This document shows, one piece after another, positions 28,556 to 36,590 of a DNA stretch of 64,000 nucleotides (positions within the stretch are counted from its first letter, which is position 1; each line of letters opens with the position of its first letter). The position numbers and the translations under genes were made by a program. Source of the stretch: Chryseosolibacter sp040902445 (GTDB taxonomy: Bacteria > Bacteroidota > Bacteroidia > Cytophagales > Cyclobacteriaceae). The stretch is from positions 22,495-86,494 of the forward strand of contig JBBDXJ010000270.1 of NCBI GenBank assembly GCA_040902445.1, written 5' to 3'. The notes below the pieces were generated by a model. The model had not been told where the DNA came from. It made no database searches and was given only the letters and a program-made list of their open reading frames with translations.

Positions 28556-28573
28556 TTCGGGCACGTACCCGAA
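28556..28573. promoter_or_regulatory. Operator-like palindrome, site 1 (one change)
   Basis: TTCGGGCACGTACCCGAA: one base differs from the perfect CGGGTACGTACCCG core found at four other places. It lies between the divergent genes at 28110 (minus) and 28667 (plus), 94 bp before the latter. The 390-bp remainder of this spacer shows nothing else recognisable. Confidence 0.8.
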
Positions 28574-28666
28574 GATTCTGTGACGGACGCAGTAAGATAA
28601 AAGTGAGTGAAGTCCGGATACCCTGAACATTCAAATACCACTACCGGTAATTTTAAACGTTAAAGC

Positions 28667-30028
28667 ATGAAAATAATAGCACCAAGGTCTCTTCTCTTAA
28701 GCTTCTGCCTGATTCCCCTCGGCAGCATAGCTCAATCCATTGACACCACCAACATCAAGAAGATCCGGCTGGAAATGTTTCCGGCGGAAGGATTGATGTG
28801 GAAAGAAGAAACCGCGCAAAATACGAACTGGAATAAGATCACTGAAACTCCGGACGGCAAGATCTGGTTCTGCGGCGGTGACCACTGGGGATCGGATCAG
28901 ATCACAGGACCCTGGGCAAAAGGCGAGAGCTACGAGAGACCCTGGGGTTTTGGAAATACCACCATATCATATTATGACCCCAACCTCAAAAAGTCCTTTG
29001 TCGCCACTGACGATGACAATAACCCCCTGGAGTTAAACCGTTCAAGTTCCATTTATTCCAATACCGAAACACCGGGACACGGTAAGAGTCACTCCAATAT
29101 AACTTCGGATTCCAAAGGCAGGGTGTATTATGCCGGTTATATGGGTTTGTCTTATCGCCATGAATATACCCGCGCGTATTATCCAAAAAGCTATGCGGGC
29201 GGTGCGTTGGTGCGCTATGACCCCGCTACAAAGGATGTTGACTTTTTGGGCGTACCCTATCCCAACGGTGGTATCGTAGGTATTTATTACGACGAAAAGC
29301 GCAATATCATCAACGGTATCACGGTAGACCGTGCCAAGTTCTTTCGCGTTAACCTCACCACCATGGAACTCAACCACTACGAATCCATTGCGCGTATGAG
29401 CCGCGTCGAGGACCGCGTGCGTGAAATGATTATGGATAAGGACGGCTTCTGTTACTTCGCCAATGATGTGGGCGGACTCACTAAATTCGATCCGGACAAA
29501 GAAACATTTACAGACCTTGACATTGTGTTGCCCGGTAAATTAATGGACTTCCGCGCGTCGGTCGTATCATCCAAAAATATTATCTACGCAATTTCAACTG
29601 ATGGTTTCGTTTGGAGTTACGATCCAAAGAGCAACAAGCTGGAAGATTTCGGACACATCATCGGAATGCCACAACAGGGACACTATACCCCCAACATTGC
29701 CCTGGATGAAGAGTGGGGTCGCCTGTATTTTATGGCGGGTAATCACGGCGGGAAAGTTCTTGAAAGCGCGCTGGAGATCCTTACAGCACTCGATCTCAAA
29801 AAGAAAAAGTTCTACTGGATAGGACAGGTGGAAGGCGTGGAAGGATGCTTTGGCGCAATAGCCAGCAAGGATCATTCAGTTTACTTCAGCAGCTTTGGTC
29901 ACCTCTACCAGAATAATAAAGTGGTTACCGATAAAAAAGGCAAAGCCGTAACCCGGCCTTACCTGATCCGATACGATGCGCCGAAAGACCTTGAGTCCCT
30001 GCCAAAAGTGCAAAGTGGCGGGAAATAA
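28667..30028 (+). CDS. Secreted beta-propeller protein, possible polysaccharide lyase-like
   Basis: 453 residues with a signal peptide (LLLSFCLIPLGSIAQS). At least six similar blades can be read, each with a D/G-rich turn and an aromatic strand: TETPDGKIWFCGG, SDSKGRVYYAGYMG, YDEKRNIINGIT, MDKDGFCYFANDVGGLTKFDPD, SSKNIIYAISTDGFVWSYDPKSNKLEDFG, LDEEWGRLYFMAGNHGG. No catalytic signature of a named family is certain; a seven-bladed propeller of the lyase or sugar-binding kind is plausible because of the setting. It is first in a plus-strand pair with a second propeller gene at 30275. The stop codon TAA begins a TAAGTGG-type heptamer repeat. Operator site 1 lies upstream. Confidence 0.7.
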   Translation: MKIIAPRSLLLSFCLIPLGSIAQSIDTTNIKKIRLEMFPAEGLMWKEETAQNTNWNKITETPDGKIWFCGGDHWGSDQITGPWAKGESYERPWGFGNTTISYYDPNLKKSFVATDDDNNPLELNRSSSIYSNTETPGHGKSHSNITSDSKGRVYYAGYMGLSYRHEYTRAYYPKSYAGGALVRYDPATKDVDFLGVPYPNGGIVGIYYDEKRNIINGITVDRAKFFRVNLTTMELNHYESIARMSRVEDRVREMIMDKDGFCYFANDVGGLTKFDPDKETFTDLDIVLPGKLMDFRASVVSSKNIIYAISTDGFVWSYDPKSNKLEDFGHIIGMPQQGHYTPNIALDEEWGRLYFMAGNHGGKVLESALEILTALDLKKKKFYWIGQVEGVEGCFGAIASKDHSVYFSSFGHLYQNNKVVTDKKGKAVTRPYLIRYDAPKDLESLPKVQSGGK

Positions 30029-30062
30029 GTTGTAAGTGGTAAGTAATAAGTAGTAAGTAGAA
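30026..30062. repeat. Heptamer repeat starting with the stop codon (TAAGTAG type)
   Basis: TAAGTTG TAAGTGG TAAGTAA TAAGTAG TAAGTAG: the first TAA is the stop codon of the propeller gene. Each 7-bp unit shifts frame by one, so all three frames are closed within 21 bp. Confidence 0.85.
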
Positions 30063-30100
30063 TTCTTACAACTTTGGGAAGGGGGTGCGCTGGCAGCGTA

Positions 30101-30206
30101 GGGACGCCCGCCCGACCGAACTAAAAGAATTGCCAGAAATGTTAAAACGTGACGTTAAACAGTTATGTGTAGGCAAGTCGTTCGGGCGGGCATGATTATG
30201 CGTCCC
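30101..30206. repeat. Inverted-repeat element with GGGACG / CGTCCC ends
   Basis: GGGACG and GCCCGCCCGACCGAAC (30101-30121) are mirrored by GTCGTTCGGGCGGGC and CGTCCC (30178-30206) around a core of about 56 bp without ORF. The inner part CATGATTATGCGTCCC of the right arm recurs as a perfect palindrome at 34010-34031. MITE-like. Confidence 0.6.
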
Positions 30207-30274
30207 CGACCTCAACAAGCTGCCGAACTTTTAGAAATATTTGTCAAATAACAATTGTATCAGAGATAAAAAAA

Positions 30275-31528
30275 ATGAAAAACAAAAACATAATCTTGCT
30301 TTTGGTATTGTGTTTAACTTTTGTGTTAGACACTACTGTTTCTGTTGCACAACGCGCTGGCGGTCTTCCTAAAAATTCAATCAAGAAACGTTTGCTGATC
30401 TCCCATGGACCTAAAGGTCCGATCCAGGGCGGTGAAAGCGCGGTGACGGACCTGGTGCTCATGAGCAACGGATGGGTTTATGGCAGCACTAAGGCAACCT
30501 GGGGCGCACAAAACTGCCATTTGTTCCGGACTGATGGAGAAAAAGTTGAACACATTCTGAATATTACTTCAAAGCTCCCGCGTCAGAGTACCATCAGCGA
30601 TCTTGCTGTCGGCAAAGGAAATGTGTTATTTGGAAGTACCTCTACCTACAATGAGATATTTGATGACAAGAACAACAAATACGATGGCGGTCACCTGTTC
30701 TTATTTAATCCAGCGACCAACAAGATCGAAGATCTGGGTGTGGCTGCAGCCGGCCAGGGAATTAATTGCATTGCAGCGGATTCAGTGCGCGGAAAAATTT
30801 ATGGCGTAACCTATCCTGCCGGTCACTTGTTTTCATACGATACTAAGAGCAAGGCGATAAAAGATTTCGGCGAAGTCATGACGCCATGGCGCGTGAAGGA
30901 CATGGGCCGCGTATCCTGGCGGGGTGTTCCAAAAGTGCTGATGCTCGATGATGCCGGCACCGTTTATTACTCAACTTATTACCGCCGCGACATTGCTTTT
31001 GTAAAAGAGGAACAAATGAAAGGCGGGGAGAACACATACTCCTCACTGTCGGGTGGTCGTATTTACCGCCTCGCCTATGGTGATAACGCCCCGGTTTTCA
31101 CCGGCGCGATCATACCTACGCAGAAGGGAATGGACTCCGATCCTATTTATGAAAACGGTATAGCCTCCGCCATCCGCGCGCGCGATGGCGGCTTCTGGTG
31201 CGGAACGATCAACGACGGATTTCTTTTTAAGTTTGATCCCTCTACCTCCACCGTTATCAATAAAGGAAAGGCCTTTCAGTATTGGAATCTAAAATCGCTA
31301 GCCTATGCCCGCGATGGGAAATTGTATATGCTCGGCGGCCGCGACGAAGATAATTCATGGATCCTAAGTTATGATGCTACAATCGGTTCAATTGATTGCG
31401 AGGGTTGGCCGGAAAATACAGCGCAATGCAGTGTGATATGCGCTGATAAGAGCGGAAGAATCATCATCGCCGAAAATCTTCGCCATTCTTTTATGTGGAT
31501 CTACGATCCTGCAAGCGCAGTTGAATAA
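30275..31528 (+). CDS. Secreted beta-propeller protein, second of the pair
   Basis: 417 residues with a signal peptide (IILLLVLCLTFVLDTTVSVAQ). Blade-like repeats are visible: AVTDLVLMSNGWVYGSTKATWGAQNCHLFR, ISDLAVGKGNVLFGST, INCIAADSVRGKIYGVTYPAGHLFSYD, MLDDAGTVYYSTYYRR, IRARDGGFWCGTINDGFLFKFDPSTS, LAYARDGKLYMLGG and VICADKSGRIIIAENLRH. It has the same general plan as the gene 250 bp upstream, and the two presumably act on, or bind, the same glycan. The spacer between them holds a heptamer repeat and an inverted-repeat element, so cotranscription is uncertain. No enzyme family can be named safely. Confidence 0.7.
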   Translation: MKNKNIILLLVLCLTFVLDTTVSVAQRAGGLPKNSIKKRLLISHGPKGPIQGGESAVTDLVLMSNGWVYGSTKATWGAQNCHLFRTDGEKVEHILNITSKLPRQSTISDLAVGKGNVLFGSTSTYNEIFDDKNNKYDGGHLFLFNPATNKIEDLGVAAAGQGINCIAADSVRGKIYGVTYPAGHLFSYDTKSKAIKDFGEVMTPWRVKDMGRVSWRGVPKVLMLDDAGTVYYSTYYRRDIAFVKEEQMKGGENTYSSLSGGRIYRLAYGDNAPVFTGAIIPTQKGMDSDPIYENGIASAIRARDGGFWCGTINDGFLFKFDPSTSTVINKGKAFQYWNLKSLAYARDGKLYMLGGRDEDNSWILSYDATIGSIDCEGWPENTAQCSVICADKSGRIIIAENLRHSFMWIYDPASAVE

Positions 31529-31625
31529 CTATTGAAATAAGTCATTCAAAAATGAGTCTTAAAGTGATGTTATTTAATTCTGGTTTGATCTTTTATTCTA
31601 AAGGCAAATTTTCCCTCCAACATTT

Positions 31626-32756
31626 TTAGAGGTGTTTCTCAAAAAAGCGAAAGATGCTTGCATTGTCAAATTCATGCCCCCCCGGATGGGTGCTGAATTC
31701 AAATCGGTCACCGATTCCGAGCTTTTTATAATATTGAGAAGCCCGTTCGGCCTCTTTTTTTGCCCCTTTTATATCGAACAACGCGTCTGTTTCGCCAAGC
31801 TGAACCATACACGGACGCGGACAGATCAGACCGACAGCCTGAAAATGTCCGGTACCCTGAAATAGAAATCTTTCCGGAGGCATTTTCGAATCATCCGCTA
31901 CAGCGCTCTTTAAAAGTATTTCAGTGTCTCGGAAATACGCGGAAGGAGCAGCTACTTTTATCGCAGGCCAAACCGCTGCCGTATACATGGTAAAAAAACC
32001 GCCCCACGACAGACCAGTCATGCCTATCCGGTCGCCGCCGATTTCGGCGCGGCTTTTTATCAATGCTTTTGTGCTTTCAATTATTTTATGGATCTCAACG
32101 CCTATGATACTGGTCCCGGCCATTTTCAATTTCCTGTCGAGCAGTTCCCGGCTCACGCCTGGTACTGCCGCGTCTCCGCCGTAACCGCTCAGCATGGTTA
32201 GGGCAGGGGCCCACACAATGTATCCGCGTTTTACTGCCTCCGGTCCGAATGAATGGTAGTTGATTCGCGTGTCAAAATCCACGATGGCTTCAGGATTTCC
32301 ACCGCCGCCATGTTGAGCGATGATCAGGGGTGCCTTTCCGCGCAACTTTTTAGGAACCATATAAATCCCGTAGGTATGAACGCCTTCCATGACCTCGACC
32401 CATACACGGTAAATGTTTGCATGCGCGTCTTCTCCTGCTTTTTCGAATCTGGCGACCTTACCTTCCTTTGATCCCGGAGGCGTGGTGCCAAAAAAGCTTT
32501 CAACGCTTTTCCTGTAGGGAGGCAGTGAGTTCCGATAATTATCTATGCTGGAGAAATCGGGCTTCAACGATTCAAGCGATTTTTCGATACCCCGCTCAAG
32601 AACTTTGTCGACATAAGCCTTGAGCTCGAGATGCTGTTCTTTGCGGATTGGATAAGACGCTGAGAATTTTTCCCTGTACTGTTCCGGAACCTCCTGGGCA
32701 TGGGCCATCAAGCCAACGCCCACGAACAACAGCACCGTAAATTTTATTCTTTTCAT
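31626..32756 (-). CDS. Secreted alpha/beta-hydrolase esterase (acetyl xylan esterase-like)
   Basis: 376 residues with a signal peptide (VLLFVGVGLMAHAQ). The alpha/beta-hydrolase fold is clear: APLIIAQHGGGG (oxyanion strand), IGMTGLSWGGFFTMYTAA with the nucleophile serine in GLSWGG (about residue 250), CMVQLGETDALFD as the acid turn, and STHPGGHEFD with the catalytic histidine. Secreted esterases of this type remove acyl or methyl groups from plant or algal polysaccharides. It ends a minus-strand run of five genes starting at 38297. The spacer to the next gene upstream is a heptamer/octamer repeat. Confidence 0.82.
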   Translation of the reverse strand: MKRIKFTVLLFVGVGLMAHAQEVPEQYREKFSASYPIRKEQHLELKAYVDKVLERGIEKSLESLKPDFSSIDNYRNSLPPYRKSVESFFGTTPPGSKEGKVARFEKAGEDAHANIYRVWVEVMEGVHTYGIYMVPKKLRGKAPLIIAQHGGGGNPEAIVDFDTRINYHSFGPEAVKRGYIVWAPALTMLSGYGGDAAVPGVSRELLDRKLKMAGTSIIGVEIHKIIESTKALIKSRAEIGGDRIGMTGLSWGGFFTMYTAAVWPAIKVAAPSAYFRDTEILLKSAVADDSKMPPERFLFQGTGHFQAVGLICPRPCMVQLGETDALFDIKGAKKEAERASQYYKKLGIGDRFEFSTHPGGHEFDNASIFRFFEKHL

Positions 32757-32784
32757 ATTTCAAATGTTCATAAATCCCCAATGC

Positions 32785-32834
32785 TCTTACACCCCTATAC
32801 CCTTATACCCTATCGACCATGGACCAATTAACTA
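32785..32834. repeat. Degenerate 7-8 bp repeat starting at a minus-strand stop codon
   Basis: On the minus strand TAG (32834-32832) is followed by TTAATTG GTCCATG GTCGATA GGGTATA AGGGTAT AGGGGTG. GTCCATGGTCGATAG-like text also occurs at 23040-23068. Confidence 0.6.
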
Positions 32835-33953
32835 CTTAAGATATTTTTCAAACCATTGAAGCATTTCAATTTTCATATCATCTGTGAAGAGATGACCGGT
32901 TTTGGGATAGATGATGCTTTTGAAATTTTCTTTCTTATTGTACAGCGAATAAACGTTGTCGAGTTTTTTTTCCAGGACAAGCATACCGCTCAATGGCGAG
33001 CCCTTGTCGCTGTCGCCCGTCAGCGCGAGGAAAGGTCTTGGTGCAATGAGTCCCATAACGGCTTCAGTATCGAAGTGACTGAGCATGCCAGGAACAAAAT
33101 AATAAATGCCATGGGCACGGAGCTCGCGTTGTTCGATCAATTCCTGGTAACGCGTAAAACAGGCAACGCCAACAACGACTTTGACGCGTTCATCCAGTGC
33201 TGCGAGCCACCACGCCCGTGTGGCGCCCATACTCATTCCCTCCACGCCGATTTTTTCCCTGTCAATTTCCGGACGGCTTACAAGATAGTCCAGCGCAATT
33301 TGTTCATCGCGAAGCTGCATGCCCCACAGCGACCTGCCGAACCACAGATTGATCTTGAACTGAGATAGTTCCTGATCCACTCCCTGCCGTTGCATTTCAT
33401 TTGCGCCCGCAGGTCCTGTGCCGCGACGCTCCCCGTTGAAGTAACTATCGATCGCCATCACGGCATATCCGTTAGAGATCAGAAGCGCCAGAACATTCTG
33501 GTGCGTCGCTGGATCCGAGCCGAAAATATTATCTTTGCTGCTGCTGTGGCCATGCATTCCCAGCACGACGGGTACTTTCCCTTTTACATCAGTAGGGATG
33601 GCCAGGTATGCCGGGATCCATCCGTCTACCTCGTTATCGATCAAAAGCTTTTCCAGCACATACCCATTCATAGTTTCCCTTGAAACGGTTTTGATTTTTA
33701 GCTGTTTAGGGCGCGCGGGAATTTCTCCGAGTAATTTCTGCAAGGTTTGCCGCACACCAGTGCGTACTTTCTTCCATGTATTTACGTCTGCCGGAAACTC
33801 AAAGTCAGGGTATTTCCAATTCTGATAATGTTCAGGGACACCTTCGTTGGCTTTCTGCCAGAATTCCGCTGTCGATGTTTCGGCCTGGCCAAATAGCTGA
33901 CGCTGTGTAAATAACAACAAGGGAATTGTAAGAAGGAGTAAATTTTTTTTCAT
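32832..33953 (-). CDS. Secreted alpha/beta-hydrolase esterase
   Basis: 373 residues with a signal peptide (LLLLTIPLLLFTQRQLFGQ). Motifs: VPVVLGMHGHSSSKDNIFG (oxyanion loop), IGVEGMSMGATRAWWLAALDERVKVVVG with nucleophile serine in GMSMGA, FLALTGDSDKGSPLSG (acid) and IYPKTGHLFTDDM (histidine). Similar to dienelactone-hydrolase-like and acetyl xylan esterase proteins of polysaccharide loci. It is cotranscribed on the minus strand with the next esterase downstream; a palindrome (34010-34031) lies upstream. Substrate not known. Confidence 0.82.
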   Translation of the reverse strand: MKKNLLLLTIPLLLFTQRQLFGQAETSTAEFWQKANEGVPEHYQNWKYPDFEFPADVNTWKKVRTGVRQTLQKLLGEIPARPKQLKIKTVSRETMNGYVLEKLLIDNEVDGWIPAYLAIPTDVKGKVPVVLGMHGHSSSKDNIFGSDPATHQNVLALLISNGYAVMAIDSYFNGERRGTGPAGANEMQRQGVDQELSQFKINLWFGRSLWGMQLRDEQIALDYLVSRPEIDREKIGVEGMSMGATRAWWLAALDERVKVVVGVACFTRYQELIEQRELRAHGIYYFVPGMLSHFDTEAVMGLIAPRPFLALTGDSDKGSPLSGMLVLEKKLDNVYSLYNKKENFKSIIYPKTGHLFTDDMKIEMLQWFEKYLK

Positions 33954-34009
33954 GGTATTATTGAATAGGATTGATGTATTTAAGAATCGATGAGTTGCGC
34001 ATTATTCTT

Positions 34010-34031
34010 GGGACGCATGATTATGCGTCCC
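34010..34031. repeat. 22-bp perfect palindrome
   Basis: GGGACGCATGA followed by its mirror to GCGTCCC. A single copy here; half of it recurs in the element at 30101-30206. It lies between two minus-strand genes, before the esterase at 33953. Confidence 0.6.
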
Positions 34032-34051
34032 TACACACCCGCCCGCATCCG

Positions 34052-34075
34052 GCCACGATTACAGCTTACAGCTTA
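34052..34075. repeat. Heptamer repeat starting with a minus-strand stop codon (TAAGCTG type)
   Basis: Minus strand: TAAGCTG TAAGCTG TAATCGT, where the first TAA is the stop codon of the gene ending at 34073. Confidence 0.75.
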
Positions 34076-34720
34076 CACCCTCACACACCGCACCGACAAA
34101 CCATTTGCTTTCGAATAATTCGTCCTGTAAACATAATAGGGACTTTGGTCGATGACGCGATACCAGGCTAGCTCCCGGTCTCTTTCAGTTGACGTCCACC
34201 AATACGCGCCTTGTTCGCCGTATTGAAATTCTCCGTACAGGTTACGGCTTCCGCCCGGCAGTCCGCTGAATCCGCTTTCATTTGTTCCATTGCCTTTGGC
34301 GACCCAGCCGCCGGGACTTTTCATTTTTGTACCTGCGGCATCTTCACCGCCGAGGAAGTCTGTTACAAGGCGCCAGTCTGCGTCGGTGGCAACGCGATAA
34401 CCTTCGGGTGCCACTCCACGGGGATCGGTCACAGCATACCAGTTGTATAGTTTTCCATACCGCTGGCCGTTCTCCTGCTTGTTCTCATAGTAACACCAGG
34501 CGGGTTTGCCTTCCTTTCCGGCTCGAACCCATTCCTCGCTCGTGGTTGCATGTGTGATAGCCTCTCCGTTACGAAAACGATCGACGTTCAGATTTTCAAC
34601 CATCCACACCTGATCACCAATTTTGACGGACTTATAATCTGCGACGGCATGGTTTACGGCGTTCGAAAAAAGTACAAACATTACGAGCACTGCGGCTGAA
34701 AGTCTGATCCTTGTTTTCAT
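34073..34720 (-). CDS. Fibrobacter succinogenes major paralogous domain (FISUMP) protein
   Basis: 215 residues with a signal peptide (SAAVLVMFVLFSNAVNHAVA). The family marks are VKIGDQVWMVENLNVDRFRNGE near residue 35, YGKLYNWYAV, APEGYRVATDADWRLVTDFLGG, GFSGLPGGSRN and AYWWTSTERDRELAWYRVID...GLSVRCVR at the end. The fold is C-type-lectin-like, found in many secreted Bacteroidota and Fibrobacteres proteins; biochemical role unknown, surface binding is plausible. Complete single-domain version. The upstream 290-bp space begins with a heptamer repeat from the neighbouring gene. Confidence 0.85.
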   Translation of the reverse strand: MKTRIRLSAAVLVMFVLFSNAVNHAVADYKSVKIGDQVWMVENLNVDRFRNGEAITHATTSEEWVRAGKEGKPAWCYYENKQENGQRYGKLYNWYAVTDPRGVAPEGYRVATDADWRLVTDFLGGEDAAGTKMKSPGGWVAKGNGTNESGFSGLPGGSRNLYGEFQYGEQGAYWWTSTERDRELAWYRVIDQSPYYVYRTNYSKANGLSVRCVRV

Positions 34721-34980
34721 AGGGCGTTGTGTTTTTAATATTAAGGTATGTACTAACTTTCAAAATATGCATCACGCAAAGGCGCCAAGGAATATTTTCC
34801 CGGCTTTGGGTTCATTCGTCAGATCTCGGATCATTCTATCTCAATGAGTGTTTTAAGTTCGCTTCAATATGAAGCTAATGGGCAAGTCGTCTCCAGCAAT
34901 TCAATTGGACCACTTATCGCTTACTGATCACCGGCTACCCTCAAACGCGTAAACCCATCTCCAATTTAGCCGCTAAACAC

Positions 34981-35012
34981 CCGGCAACCGGCATCTGGAA
35001 CCCCGGCAACTA
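34981..35012. repeat. Heptamer-like repeat starting at a minus-strand stop codon (TTGCCGG type)
   Basis: Minus strand: TAG then TTGCCGG GGTTCCA GATGCCG GTTGCCG. Resembles the repeat after the stop at 46088. The remaining space up to the FISUMP gene start (34721-34980) shows no gene. Confidence 0.6.
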
Positions 35013-36533
35013 ATTTATACTCACAAGATACTCCCTATACCCATTCCCCAGCGTCCAGCGAATCCGGTAATCTCCTTTGTATTGATTTTTCTTCGCTGGG
35101 TCTTTTCCATCCCATTCGAAAATATTCATCTGCCTTTTGCTTTTGAAGAGGGAGGCGAGTTTTTCTTTTCCGTCTGCGGAATACAACGCGACTTCCAGTT
35201 CGTCATCCGATTTCCATGAGCTGTTGGCGATAATGAATTTTTCACCTTTCTTAACTATGCCGGGGGTAACAACGGCCATGCGTATGTCCTTGCTGTCCGA
35301 AAAATTCACTACAGGAAGTTTTATTGGTTCTTTTGCATATTTTCTTTTAAAGCTCGGCGGATTCTTGGCAACACCGTTTATATAACGCAGGTCTGCCGCG
35401 GACTGAAGGTCTTCGTCATCAAAACGCGCAACATAGAGATCTCTGATCCTTTGATCAAAATCCAGCAGGGAAGTCCAAAGAGTTCCTGTGGGTTTTTCTC
35501 CTGGTTTATCGGCTCCATGAGCAACATACGAATTTGTGAAACGGGGATTTTCCTTGTCCTTATTCCACATCACATCCAGATGAGTATTGATAAGTCTTTT
35601 GATGTCAGTTTCGTCGAATACAATTCCGGCGTGGTATGCGTCCACCATTTGTGCAACTTCGCGCGACTGATAACCCGGGCTGGGATTGATGCCAACCCAA
35701 TGACGCGTTTCGTTCTTTTCCAGGTTTATATCCCACGGACCAAAAGGTTCCCAGTAATTCCATTCATAATGATTGTCGGTTAGCTGCAATTGCCTTTTCG
35801 TCCGCAGGAATATTTTTTCCGCTCTGTCGCGATAGAATTTTTCACCGGTTATCTGATAGATCCTCAAGCATACCTGACCCATGTCCATCTGTTTGTTGAA
35901 AGGATGGCTCATACCTGATTTGATCACTTCACTTCCGTACTTCCATTCCTTCAGATTTCGTGGTTCCATGTATTTCTCATAAGATACATATCCGCCGATC
36001 GGCCCGTCTTCCCTCCAGGTTCCGCGTTTGTCATTTTTTTCGATGAGATGTTTTTTCGCAATTTCTGTGTAACCTTTTACTTTGTCGCCGTATTTGCTCT
36101 TGAGATCTTTGTCGGTCCAGACAAGCACACCAAAATCCAGAATACCATTCAGCAGAATAGCATCGCCTACGTGTGAGTCGATCCAGTACTTGTTATCATA
36201 CATATAAGGGCCAACCCATCCTTTATAACCATCGGGGCCAGCTTCCATTTTGCTGATCAGAAAATCGTAGTAACGAACGCCTGCGTCCAGCCATGCCGTA
36301 TTTTTTGTCACTTCATAGTTGTCTACAAACTGATCCATACCGCTTCGCGCGTGCCAGCAGAACGCCTCACCAGCAAAATTCTCCTTAAAGGAGGGATTGT
36401 TTGCCATTCTTTCATATAACTCATCTGGCGTAATGTCGAGTTTTACCTCCTGACCAAAGGTGGTTCCGGAGTGCCACAAAAGAATAGCGAGGGTGAAAAT
36501 TATTCGAAAACCAATTGTCTTTGTGCGTTTCAT
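35010..36533 (-). CDS. Secreted alpha/alpha-barrel-like protein, unrecognised family
   Basis: 507 residues with a signal peptide (IIFTLAILLWHSGTTFGQ). About 350 residues of helical sequence with repeated aromatic/Gly turns (FCWHARSGMDQFVDNYEVTKNTAWLDAG, GYKGWVGPYMYDNKYWIDSHVGDAILLNGILDF, MSHPFNKQMDMGQVCLRIYQITGEKFYRDRAEKIF, HYEWNYWEPFGPWD) suggest an alpha/alpha toroid such as those of glycoside hydrolases and uronate lyases; the last 110 residues look like a beta-sandwich (KEPIKLPVVNFSDSKDIRMAVV...IFEWDGKD...YKGDYRIRWTL). A truncated paralogue lies at 48878-49426. It is second in the minus-strand run that starts at 38297. No named family can be assigned safely. Confidence 0.72.
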   Translation of the reverse strand: MKRTKTIGFRIIFTLAILLWHSGTTFGQEVKLDITPDELYERMANNPSFKENFAGEAFCWHARSGMDQFVDNYEVTKNTAWLDAGVRYYDFLISKMEAGPDGYKGWVGPYMYDNKYWIDSHVGDAILLNGILDFGVLVWTDKDLKSKYGDKVKGYTEIAKKHLIEKNDKRGTWREDGPIGGYVSYEKYMEPRNLKEWKYGSEVIKSGMSHPFNKQMDMGQVCLRIYQITGEKFYRDRAEKIFLRTKRQLQLTDNHYEWNYWEPFGPWDINLEKNETRHWVGINPSPGYQSREVAQMVDAYHAGIVFDETDIKRLINTHLDVMWNKDKENPRFTNSYVAHGADKPGEKPTGTLWTSLLDFDQRIRDLYVARFDDEDLQSAADLRYINGVAKNPPSFKRKYAKEPIKLPVVNFSDSKDIRMAVVTPGIVKKGEKFIIANSSWKSDDELEVALYSADGKEKLASLFKSKRQMNIFEWDGKDPAKKNQYKGDYRIRWTLGNGYREYLVSIN

Positions 36534-36590
36534 GTTTAATACTTTTTAGCTTTTACGTTTTTATGGTGTTGTTCTATTATCTGGTTCGAT

